Part shown: in pieces, positions 36,719-49,499 of the stretch | Layout of the letters: every line of letters starts with the position of its first letter | Position numbering within the stretch: the first letter of the stretch is position 1 | Assembly (NCBI RefSeq): GCF_048544455.1 | Contig: NC_133534.1 | Coordinates: 31,882,217 to 31,946,216, forward strand | Length of the DNA: 64,000 bases | From: Silene latifolia | Taxonomy: Eukaryota > Streptophyta > Magnoliopsida > Caryophyllales > Caryophyllaceae | Direction: 5' to 3' | Translations under genes and position numbers: made by a program | Notes under the pieces: model-generated | Told to the model about the DNA's origin: nothing | Database searches by the model: none | What the model saw: the letters and a program-made list of their open reading frames with translations, nothing else

Positions 36719-37170
36719 TCTTGCTTTGTTTCGACAATGACCCTGACATCATCCAATTTGTTCGAAGACCCATCGAGTTCCAATGACTGTTCGATCTCTT
36801 GGTCTAGGAACTAAATGCCAAACCTTGTTTCTTTCGAACTGTTGTAGCTCTTCTTGCATAGCTATAATCCAATCTGATTCGGCAAGAGCTTCATTGATGT
36901 TCTTTGGTTCGATCATGGATAGGAAAGAGTAGAAAGAAGTAAATTGTTCAAAGAACGTCTTGTTTGAACACCCTTCTTAATATTCCCAAGAATATTGTCC
37001 ATGGGGTGTGAATTCTTGTATTTCCACTTCGTTGAAGTGCTTGGTTCATCATCGTTATTTGAGCTTGTCCCGACTTCATTTGGATCGGAATTAGGGGAAG
37101 TTCCCCCGAATCCATTCGGGTGTTGTGTTTGAGTCGATTATAACCTCGGACTCTACACCTTGATTTGGAT

Positions 37171-38712
37171 TCACTTTATTACGATAACATCATCTATAAC
37201 ATTGGTTTGGGAGTTCTTATTTTGAGTGGATGTTATAGTATCATCAACTATAACTTTATCCTTCTCCTTTTTGTCTTTTGAGGAACGATCGAGTTCATCG
37301 TTTATTCCCTCAATTTCGTTATCCTCTAATTCCAAATCCGGGGGATCATCTCTTGAGAGACGGAAGTCGGGTTCATCCAAGTCTTCTTCCTCATCCTGTA
37401 AAGGCTTATCGAACATGTTATCTTCATCAAAGATAACATGGACACTTTCTTCAATACAGAGAGTTCTCTTATTGAATACTTTATAAGCCTTGCTATGATC
37501 TGAGTATCCTATAAAAACCGCCTCATCACTCCTAGGGTCGAACTTACTTAAACGGTTTTTACCGTTATTATGTACAAAACATTTACTCCCAAAACAACGA
37601 AGATGGGAGATATTAGGTTTTCGACCTCTAAGGAGTTCATATGGGGTTTTCTTAAGGATAGGTCGGATCATAGCACGATTATGGATGTAGCAAGAAGTAC
37701 TAATGGCTTGAGCCCAAAAGTTACGAGGTAAACCACTACACAGAAGCATTGTACGTGCCATATCTTCTAAAGTTCTATTCATACGTTCAACGACACCGTT
37801 TTGTTGCGGAGTTCTTGGTGCGGAAAAGTTATGTCCTACACCATTAACTCTACAATATTCTATAAAGGTTTGATTATCAAATTCGGTGCCATGATCAGTA
37901 CGAATAGATACTAGATTAGTCTTATATTTATTTTGAACACGTTTCATAAGACAATCAAATTCATCAAAAGTTTCATCTTTTGAATGAAGAAAGATAGGCC
38001 ATACATACCTTGAGTAGTCGTCTACAAGAACAAAGACGTACCTTGATCCTCCTCTACTTCTTACCTTCATAGGTCCACATAAATCCATGTGTACTAATTC
38101 CAAGGCTTGTTCTGTGCTTACTACTCTTTTTGGCTTGAACGATGATCGTACTTGTTTACATCTTGCACATGTGTCACACATCTTTTCTTGGTCAAACTTG
38201 ATCTTAGGTAACCCTTCTACCAAGTCCCATTTCTTGAGCTTGTTCAAGGTTAGAGAGCTAATGTGACCAAAACGCTTATGCCATAAACAAGGATCATCAA
38301 GAGTAACTTTCATACACGAAAAAGAGTTAGTAGGCACAACATTTAAATCTACCATATAAACGTTCCTTTTACGGTGGCCTTCAAGAATGACATTGCTAGT
38401 TCCTTCAATAATAATGCGACAACTATCAGTATGAAAGACTACTTTGTTACCTTTGTCGCATAGTTGAGATATGCTTAGCAAGTTGTGTTTTAGACCATCT
38501 ACAAGATAAACGTCACTTATTGCGTGAGATTTGGAGATTCCGATTTTGCCAACTCCTATTACTTTTCCCTTTTTATTATCCCCGAACGTCACTTTTCCTC
38601 CGTTGAAAGGCTTGAGTGAAAGAAACAGATTTTTGTCTCCGGTCATGTGTCTTGAACATCCACTGTCAAGATACCATTGGTTGTTTTCTTTCACTTCTTC
38701 ATGCAGAAAGGA
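37171..38712 (-). pseudogene. E1 protease and integrase
   Basis: A long open frame starts just after the gag stop. It has the aspartic protease motif WYLDSGCSRHMTGD (D-S-G intact), the zinc-binding H-H-C-C region (LWHKRFGH...CDTCARCK), and the integrase D-D-E core with HMDLCGPM, IRTDHGTEFDN and NGVVERMNRTLEDM all intact. It ends in an acidic Asp/Glu/Ser linker before breaking at 37171. About 507 residues are open, making this the best preserved part of E1. A break of frame follows before RT (36719-37170). Confidence 0.88.
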
Positions 38713-41123
38713 TTAGATACAATTTTTAGGTACCCAAGCTAAGTTGGGTCCCTTATGATTAGTTACTCTAAATATTAGATCCTTTCGAACCCAAATACTT
38801 CTAATCACCGTCTTTCTAACTTTAGGTTTATTTATCTTGGGAGGATTTCTAGGGTTAGGGTTTTCTCTAGGTCTCGGAACTTCTCTAGGTCTCGGAACTT
38901 CTCTAGGCCTCTCTTGACTAGATGCCTTGTGAATAGGTTTACTAGGTTTAGATTTGCAAGGGCTTTGTGAGGTGCTAGGTTTCTTAGAGTAGTCAAAGGC
39001 CATGTCATAGAACCAACGGAATTTATTGTTCCTTTCTTCGTTAGGTTCGTCAGTGGGAGTTTCCTTATCCTCGTCAACCTGTGTCACGGTTTTGGCATGT
39101 TCGGCATTCTTTCGTAAATCGTGAGCCTTTTTGACACAATTGATTTGGATATGACCCGTATGACCACGGTAATGCAAATCAAATATTCGGGAAGATCAAA
39201 GCATACTTCCTTTTTCTAAAATCAAAATCCGAAGGTGTTGATTTGCATTTAGAGTGATCTCTACGGCTATAGCACTCATGTCCTAACCCCATCTTCATAT
39301 TATTGTCAGATTGTTCGGTTAGGAAGTTCAGGACTTTCGTGCTACCTTCCCATTTGTCATGCACCTTTCTAGCGTGTAGAAGAAGGTCTTTTAGGGTTTT
39401 AATTTCCTCTTGACATTTCGTGTGATCTACATCATTGTCCTTTTTAAAGTTGTCACGAAAGTCTTGGAATCGTTTGTTAAGAATGAACACAACATCGGTG
39501 TGGTGTTTCTTAACATTGATCATATCGGTCTTAGATTCTTTTAATTGCTTTGAAAGGGAATCTATCTCTTCCTTTTGATCCAAGATCACTTCTTCATTAG
39601 AATTGACCTTAGCTTCCAAAAGTTTCTCGACTTTTCTAAGTTCTAAAGTTATAGCTTCATTAGTCTGTAACTTTGGCTTGAAGGTGCTTAATATTAAGCT
39701 TTAGGTCGGAAGTTATAGCTTCATTAGCTATAACTTTGGACTCTAATTCCTTCTTTTCAGCCATAGTAGAATCTAATGTTGTAGCATTTTCTGCTATAAT
39801 TTTAGACTTCAACTTCTTAGCTTTAGTTTTGAGAATATGATTCTCTTCCGCAATTTCGAGAATCTGTTCCTTTAGATCCTTTAACTCCAAATCCTGTTCG
39901 TGACACTTATCAAGAGATTGTTCAAAGAATTGAATTAAAGAACTTTTAGACAATTTCCTAACGCGTTTCTTAAGCTCAAGATAACTTACCTCTTCATCGT
40001 CATCCTCGTCTGATTCTCCAAGAAAGCAATAGTTTGAATGAGAATTTGTGCTTTCATCGTCACTGTCGGAGATTAGGTCAAGACTAACACTGCTCAGACA
40101 AAGGTTAGCCACTTCGTCGTCTTCAGATTCCTCGTCATCTTCTGATTCAAGGTCTCCCCAACACGAAGCCATCATAACTTGCTTGAATTCTCTCTTTGTC
40201 TTCTCACGTTTCGTCTTGTCCTTTATCTTCTCCCATGTTGGACAATCTTTGATCATATGACCAGATTCTCCACATCTGAAGCAACCTCTATTTGCGAAAG
40301 ATGACTTTGAGTCATTAACCTTTTTGTTGAATGACTTGTTGTTGTTGTTGTTAAAGGATGATTTTGTTTGTTTGTTTCGAAATATTTTGTTTTTGAAACG
40401 GCGTGCAAACAGAACAGTTTCATCCTCTAATTCAGAGTCCACTTCTTCACTCTTTAAGGCCATACTCTTATTTCGGCTTGGTTCAGCGTCATCTTTGTTA
40501 AGAGTAATTTCATGGGCCATGAGAGCACCTATGAGTTCTTGATAGGATAGGTTTTCAAGATCTCGTGATTCCTCCATTGCAGTGACCTTAGCACGCCACT
40601 TTTTAGTAAGGCTCCTAAGAACCTTTCTAGCAATGTCCTCAGTACTGAATTTCCTACCTAGGTTTTTCAGTTCGTTTATAATGCTCGAAAATCTTGCAGA
40701 CATGCTATCTAAGGACTCATTAGGCTCCATAATGAATAGCTCGTATTTTTGCATAAGCAAATCAATTCGGTGCTTCCTAACAATGGAAGTACCTTCATAA
40801 GCTAATTCGAGCCCGTCCCATATCTCCTTGGCCGTGGAACATGAGGAAAACCGATCAAACTCAGTGGAAGTCATTCCGTTTTGCAGAAGACTTATTGCTT
40901 TGGAGTTTTTCTCGGCTTTCTTGTAGTCGGCCTCGACATAGTCCTCTTCTTTCTTTTCATAGGTAGTGCCTTCCTCGGATGCCACAAGAATTTTATGCGG
41001 TCCGTTTTGAATAATCCTCCAGCACTCCCAATCGTGTCCTTTCACATAGTGAGTCATCATGTTTTTCCACAATCCATAATTCTTCCCATCAAAGACGGGA
41101 CACTTGAGATATTTGGAATCCAT
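38713..41123 (-). pseudogene. E1 gag with coiled coil and two zinc knuckles
   Basis: It starts at ATG 41123 (MDSKYLKCPVFDGKNYGLWK). The first 487 residues are open: retro-gag domain, Poly-Asn stretch, CCHC knuckle CFRCGESGHMIKDC, acidic EDDEESEDDE stretch and a long coiled coil. A frameshift at about 39664 lies inside a GTTATAGCT palindrome (AGTCTGTAAC instead of AGCTATAAC). A second frameshift near 39178 removes one A in the second knuckle, and its second Cys codon is CGT. The frame then ends at TAA 38713-38715. Gag packages the RNA; the coiled coil may help particle assembly, which is inference. Confidence 0.85.
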
Positions 41124-41216
41124 TTATCACGTGATAGGCAGCGGAATATAAAACAGTAAGATAAATGAAAAACAAGATAGATCAGCCTCTTTGCGGTTAG
41201 GCAATCAAGAGCACGA

Positions 41217-41229
41217 GGCTCTGATACCA
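41217..41229 (-). promoter_or_regulatory. E1 primer-binding site (initiator tRNA-Met)
   Basis: Minus-strand TGGTATCAGAGCC, an exact match to the usual copia primer site, two bases from the LTR. Confidence 0.92.
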
Positions 41230-41231
41230 AT

Positions 41232-43094
41232 TGAAGAGTCTATTGATCCAAAATACTCAAGAGGGGGGGGGGTGAATTGAGGATTTAAAACTTTATGAAA
41301 GCTTTTTCGATTATGTATGTATAATTAATTATTTAAAGTTTATTGATTAAACTTTAACTAATTAACTAATTAACGAATTAAAAACAAAGCAAATAAACGA
41401 AAGAAAGAGAGACACACGGATTTTTGAAGTGGTTCAGTTTCACAAGTCGAAACCTACGTCCACTATTCTCGATTAATAAATTTAGTACCTTTCTCCGGAT
41501 TACAAATTTACTAACCCAACTCGTACAACTAACTCTAGCTGTAACTCAATGAGTACCGTTAAATACTCGAGTGACTAACTTACGCTAATAAGAAAGCACT
41601 AATGATTCTAACAAAGGTTCACGTTAATGAACAAGTTAAGAAATCAACTAAGCACTATTATCTTATAACGATAACAATAAGAACGAATGCACAAGTTTAT
41701 AATTCACACGACCTTTTTCGAAAATAAACAAAACGGTTTTCTTGCTTTAAAACACGGTTTTTGCTTTTTGAAAATATATGAAAGTTATGCTCAAAGGTCT
41801 TAACTTTAATGATGTAAAGTATGGAGTATTTATGGTAAAAGAGGAGCAAGGGTTTCGGTTTACTAAAACCCTAGATGCCGTGTGGAAGCCTTGTAAAGCA
41901 AGAAAAGAATTAGGTTAAATCTTTCCTTAATTCTTTTCCAAAACTTGCCTTAATAAATAATATTTTCCTATCTTAACAACTTACAATATCTTGGAGATTA
42001 GGAAAGATAATATAAGGAGATAAAGAAATCTCTAACAAATATTATCCTAATACCTTAACCTTTATCCAAGCAAAGACTTATTGTGCAAGAAGGAAAGTAC
42101 TATTCACGTTTACTATTCACGCGGCACTATTCATCCCTAATATTTTTATAAGATAGAAAGGAATAAATCAAATAATAAAGAGATAACAAATCTCTAACCA
42201 AATATTATTTTAAAGATTTACTCAATCTTTTCCTTCTATCTTTACAAAAATAATATCTTATAAGTTAGGAAAGAATAAATCAAAATAATATAAAAGAGAT
42301 ATTAAATCTCTAATCAAATATTATAAAGATTTACACAAAACCCTAACTTGTACAAAGAGTCATCGTGTAAGAGAAAGAAACGACTCATAAGCCCATTCCT
42401 TTTTCACGAAACCCTAGGTAAGATAAATTAGGTTTAGGGTATTATAGAGTTTGTAGAAACTAGAAACCCTAATTAGCAAGATGTCTCAACTCATAAGTTG
42501 ATTCAATCATAATTACTAATTATAAGCTCATAGTAGAACCATACTCAATATTAAAATAAGCTCCCTTGTAAAATAAATACTTTTACTAAAACATTAAAAA
42601 CGGTTTTCCAAAAACAATTTAAAAACTATTTTGTCGTGTGTTTTATAAACTTCACATCTCAATGTTATAGTAGAAGAGCTATAACATTGAGCTCTTTAAC
42701 AAGTAATGTTATGGCTGTGAAGCTATAATTTTACCAATTTAAGAAGCGCATTCTTACGTTACCATTACGAGACAATCACCTACGCTATTCTAATCTTCGT
42801 TAGGAGATCTTCGAGTGTAGGCTACTTCATTATCCAAGCTTGATCAATCTTTAATTGAGCTTCATCTTCTCATGAATGCTTGAACAATTCTTCCATTATC
42901 TTTAATATCTTGATCCTTGATTGAGGGCATGATCATGATATGTTCTTGTATACTTCCGTCACAATTCTTTAATGCTTGCGATTAGTAAGTCCAATCTAAA
43001 AGACTAAACAAACAATTACGCGCAACGAGTATATAAAATATAAAGCACTCTTGACATCATCAAAACATAAACATATATCCTATATGGTTCAACA
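41232..43094 (-). repeat. E1 5' LTR
   Basis: 1863 bp. By eye it is identical to 32155-34015 apart from two extra G in the poly-G run near 41265. Confidence 0.93.
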
Positions 43095-44027
43095 CATACG
43101 TTCAACGACACCGTTTTGTTGAGGAGTTCTTGGTGCAGAAAAGTTATGCCCTACACTATTAACTCTACAATATTCTATGAAAGCTTGATTGTCAAACTCG
43201 GTGACATGATCCGTACGAATAGATACAAGATTAGTCTTATATATGTTTTGAACATGTTTCATAAGACAATCAAATTCATCAAAAGTTTCGTCTTTTGAAT
43301 GAAGAAAGATAGGCCATACATACCTTTAGTAATCGTCTACAAGAACAAAGTCGTACCTGGATCCTCCTCTACTCCTTACCTTCATTGGTCCACATAAATC
43401 CATGTGTACTAATTCCAACGCTTGATTTGTGCTTACTACTCTTTTCGGTTTGAACGATGATCTTACTTATTTGCACCTTGCACACGTGTCACACATCCTT
43501 TCTTGGTTGAACTTGATCTTAGGTAACCCTTCAACCAAGTCCCACTTCTTGAGTTTGTTCAAGGTTAGTGAGCTTATGTGACCAAACCGTTTATGCCATA
43601 AACAAGGATCATCAAGTGTAACTTTCATGCATGAAAAGGAGTTAGTAGGCACAACATTTAAATCTACCATATAAACATTTCTTTTCCTGTGTCCTTCAAG
43701 AATAACATTGCTAGTTCCTTCGATTATAATGCGACAACTATCAGTATGGAAAAAGACTTTGTTACCTTTGTCGCATAGTTGAGATATGCTTAACAAGTTA
43801 TATCTTAGACCATCCACGAGATAAACGTCACTGATCGCGTGAGACTTAGAAATTCCGATTTTGACAACGCCGATTACTTTTCCCTTTTTGTTGTCCCCGA
43901 ACGTCACTTTTCCTCCGTTGAAGGGCTTGAGTGAAAGAAACAGATTCTTATCTCCAGTCATGTGTCTTGAACATCTACTATCAAGATACCATTGATTGTT
44001 TTCTTTCAGTATTTCCTGCATAAGGGA
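43095..44027 (-). pseudogene. E2 pol fragment, unit 2, part right of E1
   Basis: Copy of 17484-18416 (offset 25611): N-terminal half of integrase and protease with the same D-S-R change. With 30946-32154 it makes up the interrupted unit 2 copy; CATAC is present at both edges. Confidence 0.85.
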
Positions 44028-46429
44028 TTAGATACAGTTTTTAGGTACCCAAGCTAAGTTGGGTCCCTTATGATTAGTTACTCTATATACTAAATCTTTT
44101 CGAATCCAAACTCGTCTAATAAACGTTTTTATAACCCTTGGTTTATTTGGCTTGGGAGGAGTTCTAGGGTTAGGTTTTTCTCTTGGTCAAGGAATTTTTC
44201 TAGGTCTTTCATGACTATTTCCCTTGTGAAAGGGTTTACTAGGTTGAGATCGACAAGGGTTTTGTGAGGTGCTAGGTTTCTTGCTGTAGTCGAAGGCCAT
44301 ATCATAGAACCAACAAAATTTATTGTTCCTTTCTTCGTTAGGTTCTTTAATGGGGGTTTCATCATTCTCGTCAACCGTGTCAACAGTTTTAGCATGGTCA
44401 GCATTTTTTCGTATGTCATGAGCCTTTTTTACACAATTGATTTGGATATGACCCGTATGACCACAGTAATTGCAAATCAGGTATTCAGGAAGATCAGCAT
44501 ACTTCCTTTTTTCTGAAATCAAAATCTGAAGGTGTTGATTTGAATTTAGAGTGATCTCTACGGCTGTAGCACTCATGTCCTAACCCTATCTTCATATTAT
44601 TGTCAGATTGTTCGGTTAGGAAGTTTAGGACTTTTGTGCTACCTTCTCACTTATCATGGACCATTCTAGCATGTAGAAGTAGGTCTTTTAGGGTTTTAAT
44701 TTCCTCCTGACATTTCGTGTAATCTACATCATTGTCTTTCTTAAAGTTATCACGAAAGTCTTGGAATCGTTTGTTAAGAAGGAATACAACATCGAAATGG
44801 TGTTTCTTAACATTGATTATGTCGGTCTTAGATTCTTTTAATTGCTTTGAAAGGGAATCTATCTCTTTCTTTTGGTCTAAGATCACTGCTTCATCAGATG
44901 TGATTCTAGTTTACAAAAGTTCTTTGGCTTTTCTAAGTTCTAAAGTTATAGCTTCATTAGCTATAACTTTGGCTTGAAGGTGCTTGATGTTAAGCTTTAG
45001 GCCGGAAGTTATAGCTTCATTAGCTATAACTGTGGACTCTAATTCCTTCTTTTCAGCCATAGTAGAGTCTAACGTTGTTGCTTTCTCAGCTGTAACCTTA
45101 GACTTTAAATTCTTAGCCTTAGCCTTCAGAGTGTAATTCTCTTCTGCAATTTCGAGAATCTGTTCCTTTAGATCTTTTAATTCCAAGTCTTGTTCGTGAC
45201 ACTTATCAAGAGATTGTTCAAAGAATTCAATTAAAGCACTTTTAGATAATTTCTTAACGCGTTTTTTAAGCTCAAGATAACTTACCTCTTCATCGTCATC
45301 TTCGTCTGATTCTCCAAGAAAGCAATAGTTTGAGTGAGAGTTTGTGCTTCAATTGTCGCTGTCGGAGATTAGGTCAAGACTAACACTGCTGAGACAAAGG
45401 TTGGCCACTTCGTCGTCTTCAGATTCCTCGTCATCTTCTGAGTCAAGGTCTCGCCAACACGACGCCATCATAACTTGTTTGAATTCTCTCTTTGTCTTCT
45501 CACGTTTTGTCTTGTCCTTAATCTTCTCCCATGTTGGACAATCCTTGATCATGTGACTAGATTTTCCACACTTGAAGCAATCTCTGTTTGCGAAAGATGA
45601 CTTTGATTCAGTAACCTTTTTGTTGGATGACTTGTTGTTGTTGTTGTTGTTGTTGTAGGATGATTTTGTTTGTTTGTTTCGAAATATCTTATTTTTGAAA
45701 CGGCGTGCAAACAGAACAGTTTCATCCTCTAGTTCAGAGTCAACTTCTTCGCTCTTTAAGGCCATACTCTTATTACGGCTTGGTTCATCGTCATCCTTGT
45801 TAAGAGTAATTTCATGGGCCATAAGAGCACCGATGAGTTCTTGATAGGATAGGTTTTCAAGATCTCGTGATTCCTCCATTGCAGTGACTTTAGCACGCCA
45901 CTTCTTAGTCAGGCTCCTAAGAACCTTTCTAGCGATGTCCTCAGTACTGAATTTCCTACCTAGGTTTTTCAGTTCGTTTATGATGCTTGAAAACCTTGCG
46001 GACATACTATCTAAAGACTCATTAGGCTCCATAATGAATAGCTCATATTTTTGCATAATTAAGCAAATCTATTCGGTGCTTTCTAACAATGGAAGTACCT
46101 TCATAAGCTAGTTCAAGCCCATCCCATATCTCCTTAGCCGTAGAGCATGAAGAAAACCGATCAAACTCTGTAGAAGTCATTCCGTTTTGCAGGAGACTTA
46201 ATGCTTTGGAGTTCTTTTCGGCATTCTTGTAGTCGGCCTCGACATAGTCCTCTTCTTTCTTTTCATATGTAGTGCCTTCCTCGGATGCCACAAGAATTTT
46301 GTGCGGTCCGTTTTGGATAATCCTCCAGCACTCCCAATCGTGACCTTTCACATAGTGAGTCATCATGTTTTTCCATAATCCATAATTCTTCCCATCAAAG
46401 ACAAGACACTTGAGATATTTGGAATCCAT
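44028..46429 (-). pseudogene. E2 gag, unit 2 copy
   Basis: Copy of 18417-20818, with ATG at 46429, the same early frameshift near 46056, knuckle CFKCGKSSHMIKDC, coiled coil, second knuckle CNYCGHTGHIQINC and TAA at 44028-44030. At about 44278 and 45300-45390 it keeps the reading of E1 where unit 1 has small changes, so unit 1 carries the derived (or erroneous) bases. Confidence 0.82.
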
Positions 46430-46537
46430 TTATCACGTGATAGGCAGCGGAATATAAAACGATAAGATAAATGAAAAACAAGATAGATCAGCCTCTTTGC
46501 GGTTAGGCAATCAAGAGCACGAGGCTCTAATACCAAT

Positions 46538-48135
46538 TGAAGAGTCTATTGATCCAAAATACTCAGGGGGGGTGAATTGAGGATTTAAAACTTTTTAAAG
46601 CTTTTTCGATTATGTATATGTAATTGATTATTTAAAGTTTATTGATTAAACTTTAACTAATCAACTAGTGAATGTAAAACGAAATAAACAAACGAACGAA
46701 AGAACGAGGAGACACACGGTTTTTCAAGTGGTTCAGTTTCACAAGTCGAAACCTACGTCCACTATTCTCGATTAATAAATTTAGTACCTTTCTACGGATT
46801 AAAAATTTATTAACCCAACTCGTACAACTAACTCTATACTTAACTCAATGAGTACCGTTAAATACTCGAGTGTCTGACTTACGCTAATAAGAAAGCACTA
46901 ATGATTCTTGCAAAGGTTCACATTAATGGACAAGTAAGAAATCAACTAAGCACTATTATCTTATAACGATAACAATAAGAACGAGTATACGAGTTTAAAA
47001 CACACGACCTTTCAAAAATAACAAAATGGTTTTTCTGCTTGAAAACACACGATTTGCTTTGTAAAATTAAAATCAATTTTTATGCTTAAGGTCTCTATTT
47101 TAAATGTTGTAAAGAGTAAAGTATTTATAGGAAAGAAAGAGTAGGGTAACTCGGTTTACACAAACCCTAATAGCCGAATATAGGAGATATGTTAACAAAT
47201 CATATCTTCTATTATTTCTTTCCTAAAAGCCTTAAAAGATAATAAAGAATATTCCAAAAGATAGAATATAATCTATTCAAATATTATCTTTACTATAAAT
47301 TCTAAATATGATAAGATTTCCTAAAACAAGAATATCTTTTATCATAAACAAATATATTAAGCAAGATATATAAGATATGTAAAGATATTATTATGGAATA
47401 AAATCTCTACCAAATATACCTTAGGTAACACGAGATGTCACGGCTCATAAGCCTCGTGACTCGTGCAAACCCTAGCTCAATATATGGGTTAAAATTTAGG
47501 TTTTAAGAGAGGCTTTGTTGAAACCATAATTAGTAGCATGGTCCAACTCATAAGTTGACTCAAAACAACTACTAGTTAACGTTCAACATAAAACCGAACT
47601 CCGCACTAAACCGGGCTTTATTATATAAATACTTTTATCAAAACATTTAAAATAAACTTTAAACAATTTTTAAAATAATTTTGAAACATTATAAGTCGTG
47701 TATAATAAACTTAGCATTTCAATGTTATAGCAGGAGGGCTTAACATTGAGCTCTTTTACTTGTAATGTTATAGCTGCAAAGCTATAACTTTACCAATTCA
47801 AGAAACTCATTCTTGGTTATCATTACGAGATAATCACCTATACGTACTATTCTAATCTTCAGGGAGATCTTCGAGTATAGGCTACGTCATCATCCAAGCT
47901 TGATTAATCTTTAGACGGACTTCATCTTCACATAAATCTTGAATGAATCTTCATATCGTTTGATCTTGAATAGAGGCTTGAACATTTTATACTATCATCA
48001 CAATCTCCTTTGTTGCTTGTATTAGATAAGTTGATTCTAAAACACTTAGACAAACGATTACTCGCAACAAGTATATAAAATATAAAACACCTTGACATCA
48101 TCAAAACATAAACATATAAGCTATATGGTTCAATA
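46538..48135 (-). repeat. E2 5' LTR, unit 2
   Basis: Copy of 20927-22524, with the PBS-like GGCTCTAATACCA just to its left at 46523-46535. Confidence 0.85.
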
Positions 48136-49499
48136 GCGAGAGAAAGACAAATTCTATCACTATTATAATTGCAATAAGACGAATTACGTACACCAGAGTA
48201 TAAATACCAAACTCCATCTCATAGTTTGGACATAAAAACAATATTCTCCAGAAGACGGACACAAATACTCCAGACGAGCCATACGCTGATACACACAAAT
48301 ACGAAATCTATCAAATCCTATACACTAAATCCGTCTCAATTATACTATCCCTGTTTCAAATCAAACCATACATTAAAATCGTCCCAGTTCTATATAAGCG
48401 CATAAGAGCCAATAATTAACGACAAAGTCAAAATTCATTCATAGTCAAATCCAGATAGGCCTGAGGGTACCCGACATCAAATAAGTTTTTGCTTTACTCT
48501 TTCTTTTTATTTAATTCTTTTATTTTACCTTTTATTTATTTTCTCTACTTATTGTATAAACTAACCTATTAATTTGTCTTGTAAATAATTGTATAAAGTT
48601 TTTTACTAACTTTCTTTTCTCTGTCTTGTTTCGTCAAATATATAATATTATAAATAAATAGTAGAGGTCGTCAGTTTGATGGGCGGTCCGGGTGCCTAAC
48701 ACCTTTCCTGACCGTACCTTTACCCCCGAATCCGCAATCTTTGGTTTAGACCGGAGTGACGGATCAGCCTCCATTCCAGGGATCAAAAAGGAGCCTTTTT
48801 CGTTAAAATAATTTTTGTATGTTTTGTATAAAACCTAACGGCGATTCCATACTAATTACTTATTTTGAAAAAAGAGATATTTTCAGGATCTCGCAGTTAA
48901 AATAATTTTTGTATGTTTGATATGAATGAATGCATGCTCTAACTAAATGCAATTCTATATGACATATATAACAAATAAATGCAATCTAAACTACACTAAA
49001 TGATACATGTTCTCTATTAAGTTGGAAGCTAATTTAAATTAGCTTAGGTCATCTATGATCAAACCTCCCCAAACCGATTTAAACACTATTTCTAGTGTAG
49101 AAAGGAATAGGTTGGGTCATTAGTGACTGTGCATGAATGCAAGTCTATATGCAACTAACTACATGAATTATGTGAGATATATTATGATGCAAACTAATCT
49201 AATCATGTAAGATATATTACAATGCAAGCTAATCTAATCATGTGAGATATATTACAATGCAAGCTAATCTAAAATGCAATGCAACTATACATGAGAGATA
49301 GGGAAAGAAAGGGTTGTTACAATCACGATCTCAATGAATGTCTCCTTCATCTAGGCTATCATCATCTCCATTCTCTTATTCTTCTTCTTCTCCTCCTCAT
49401 TTCATTTATGCCTTGGATTGGGAACACAAGGTCCGGTTGCACCTAAGAAAACCTAGGACCGTTAGGATCAATGAACCCTTGTTGAGCCAAATGGTAATA
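48136..49499. other. LTR-like remnant and minisatellite, unit 2
   Basis: Copy of 22525-23887, including the three 35-bp units at about 49170. No gene. Confidence 0.4.

Larger units (their letters stand above)
32155..43094 (-). mobile_element. Complete SIRE/Maximus-like Ty1/copia retrotransposon E1
   Basis: A full element of 10,940 bp lies on the minus strand: 5' LTR 41232-43094, PBS 41217-41229, gag 38713-41123, pol about 35388-38712, PPT 34016-34030, 3' LTR 32155-34015. CATAC flanks both sides (32150-32154 and 43095-43099). It is inserted in the E2 copy of unit 2 and absent from unit 1, so it came after the duplication, or marks one of two haplotypes. The LTRs look identical except for an 8 versus 10 G run, which points to a very recent insertion. 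The order protease-integrase-RT-RNase H and the gag with a coiled coil and two knuckles fit the SIRE lineage. No env-like ORF is seen between RNase H and the PPT. Confidence 0.9.
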
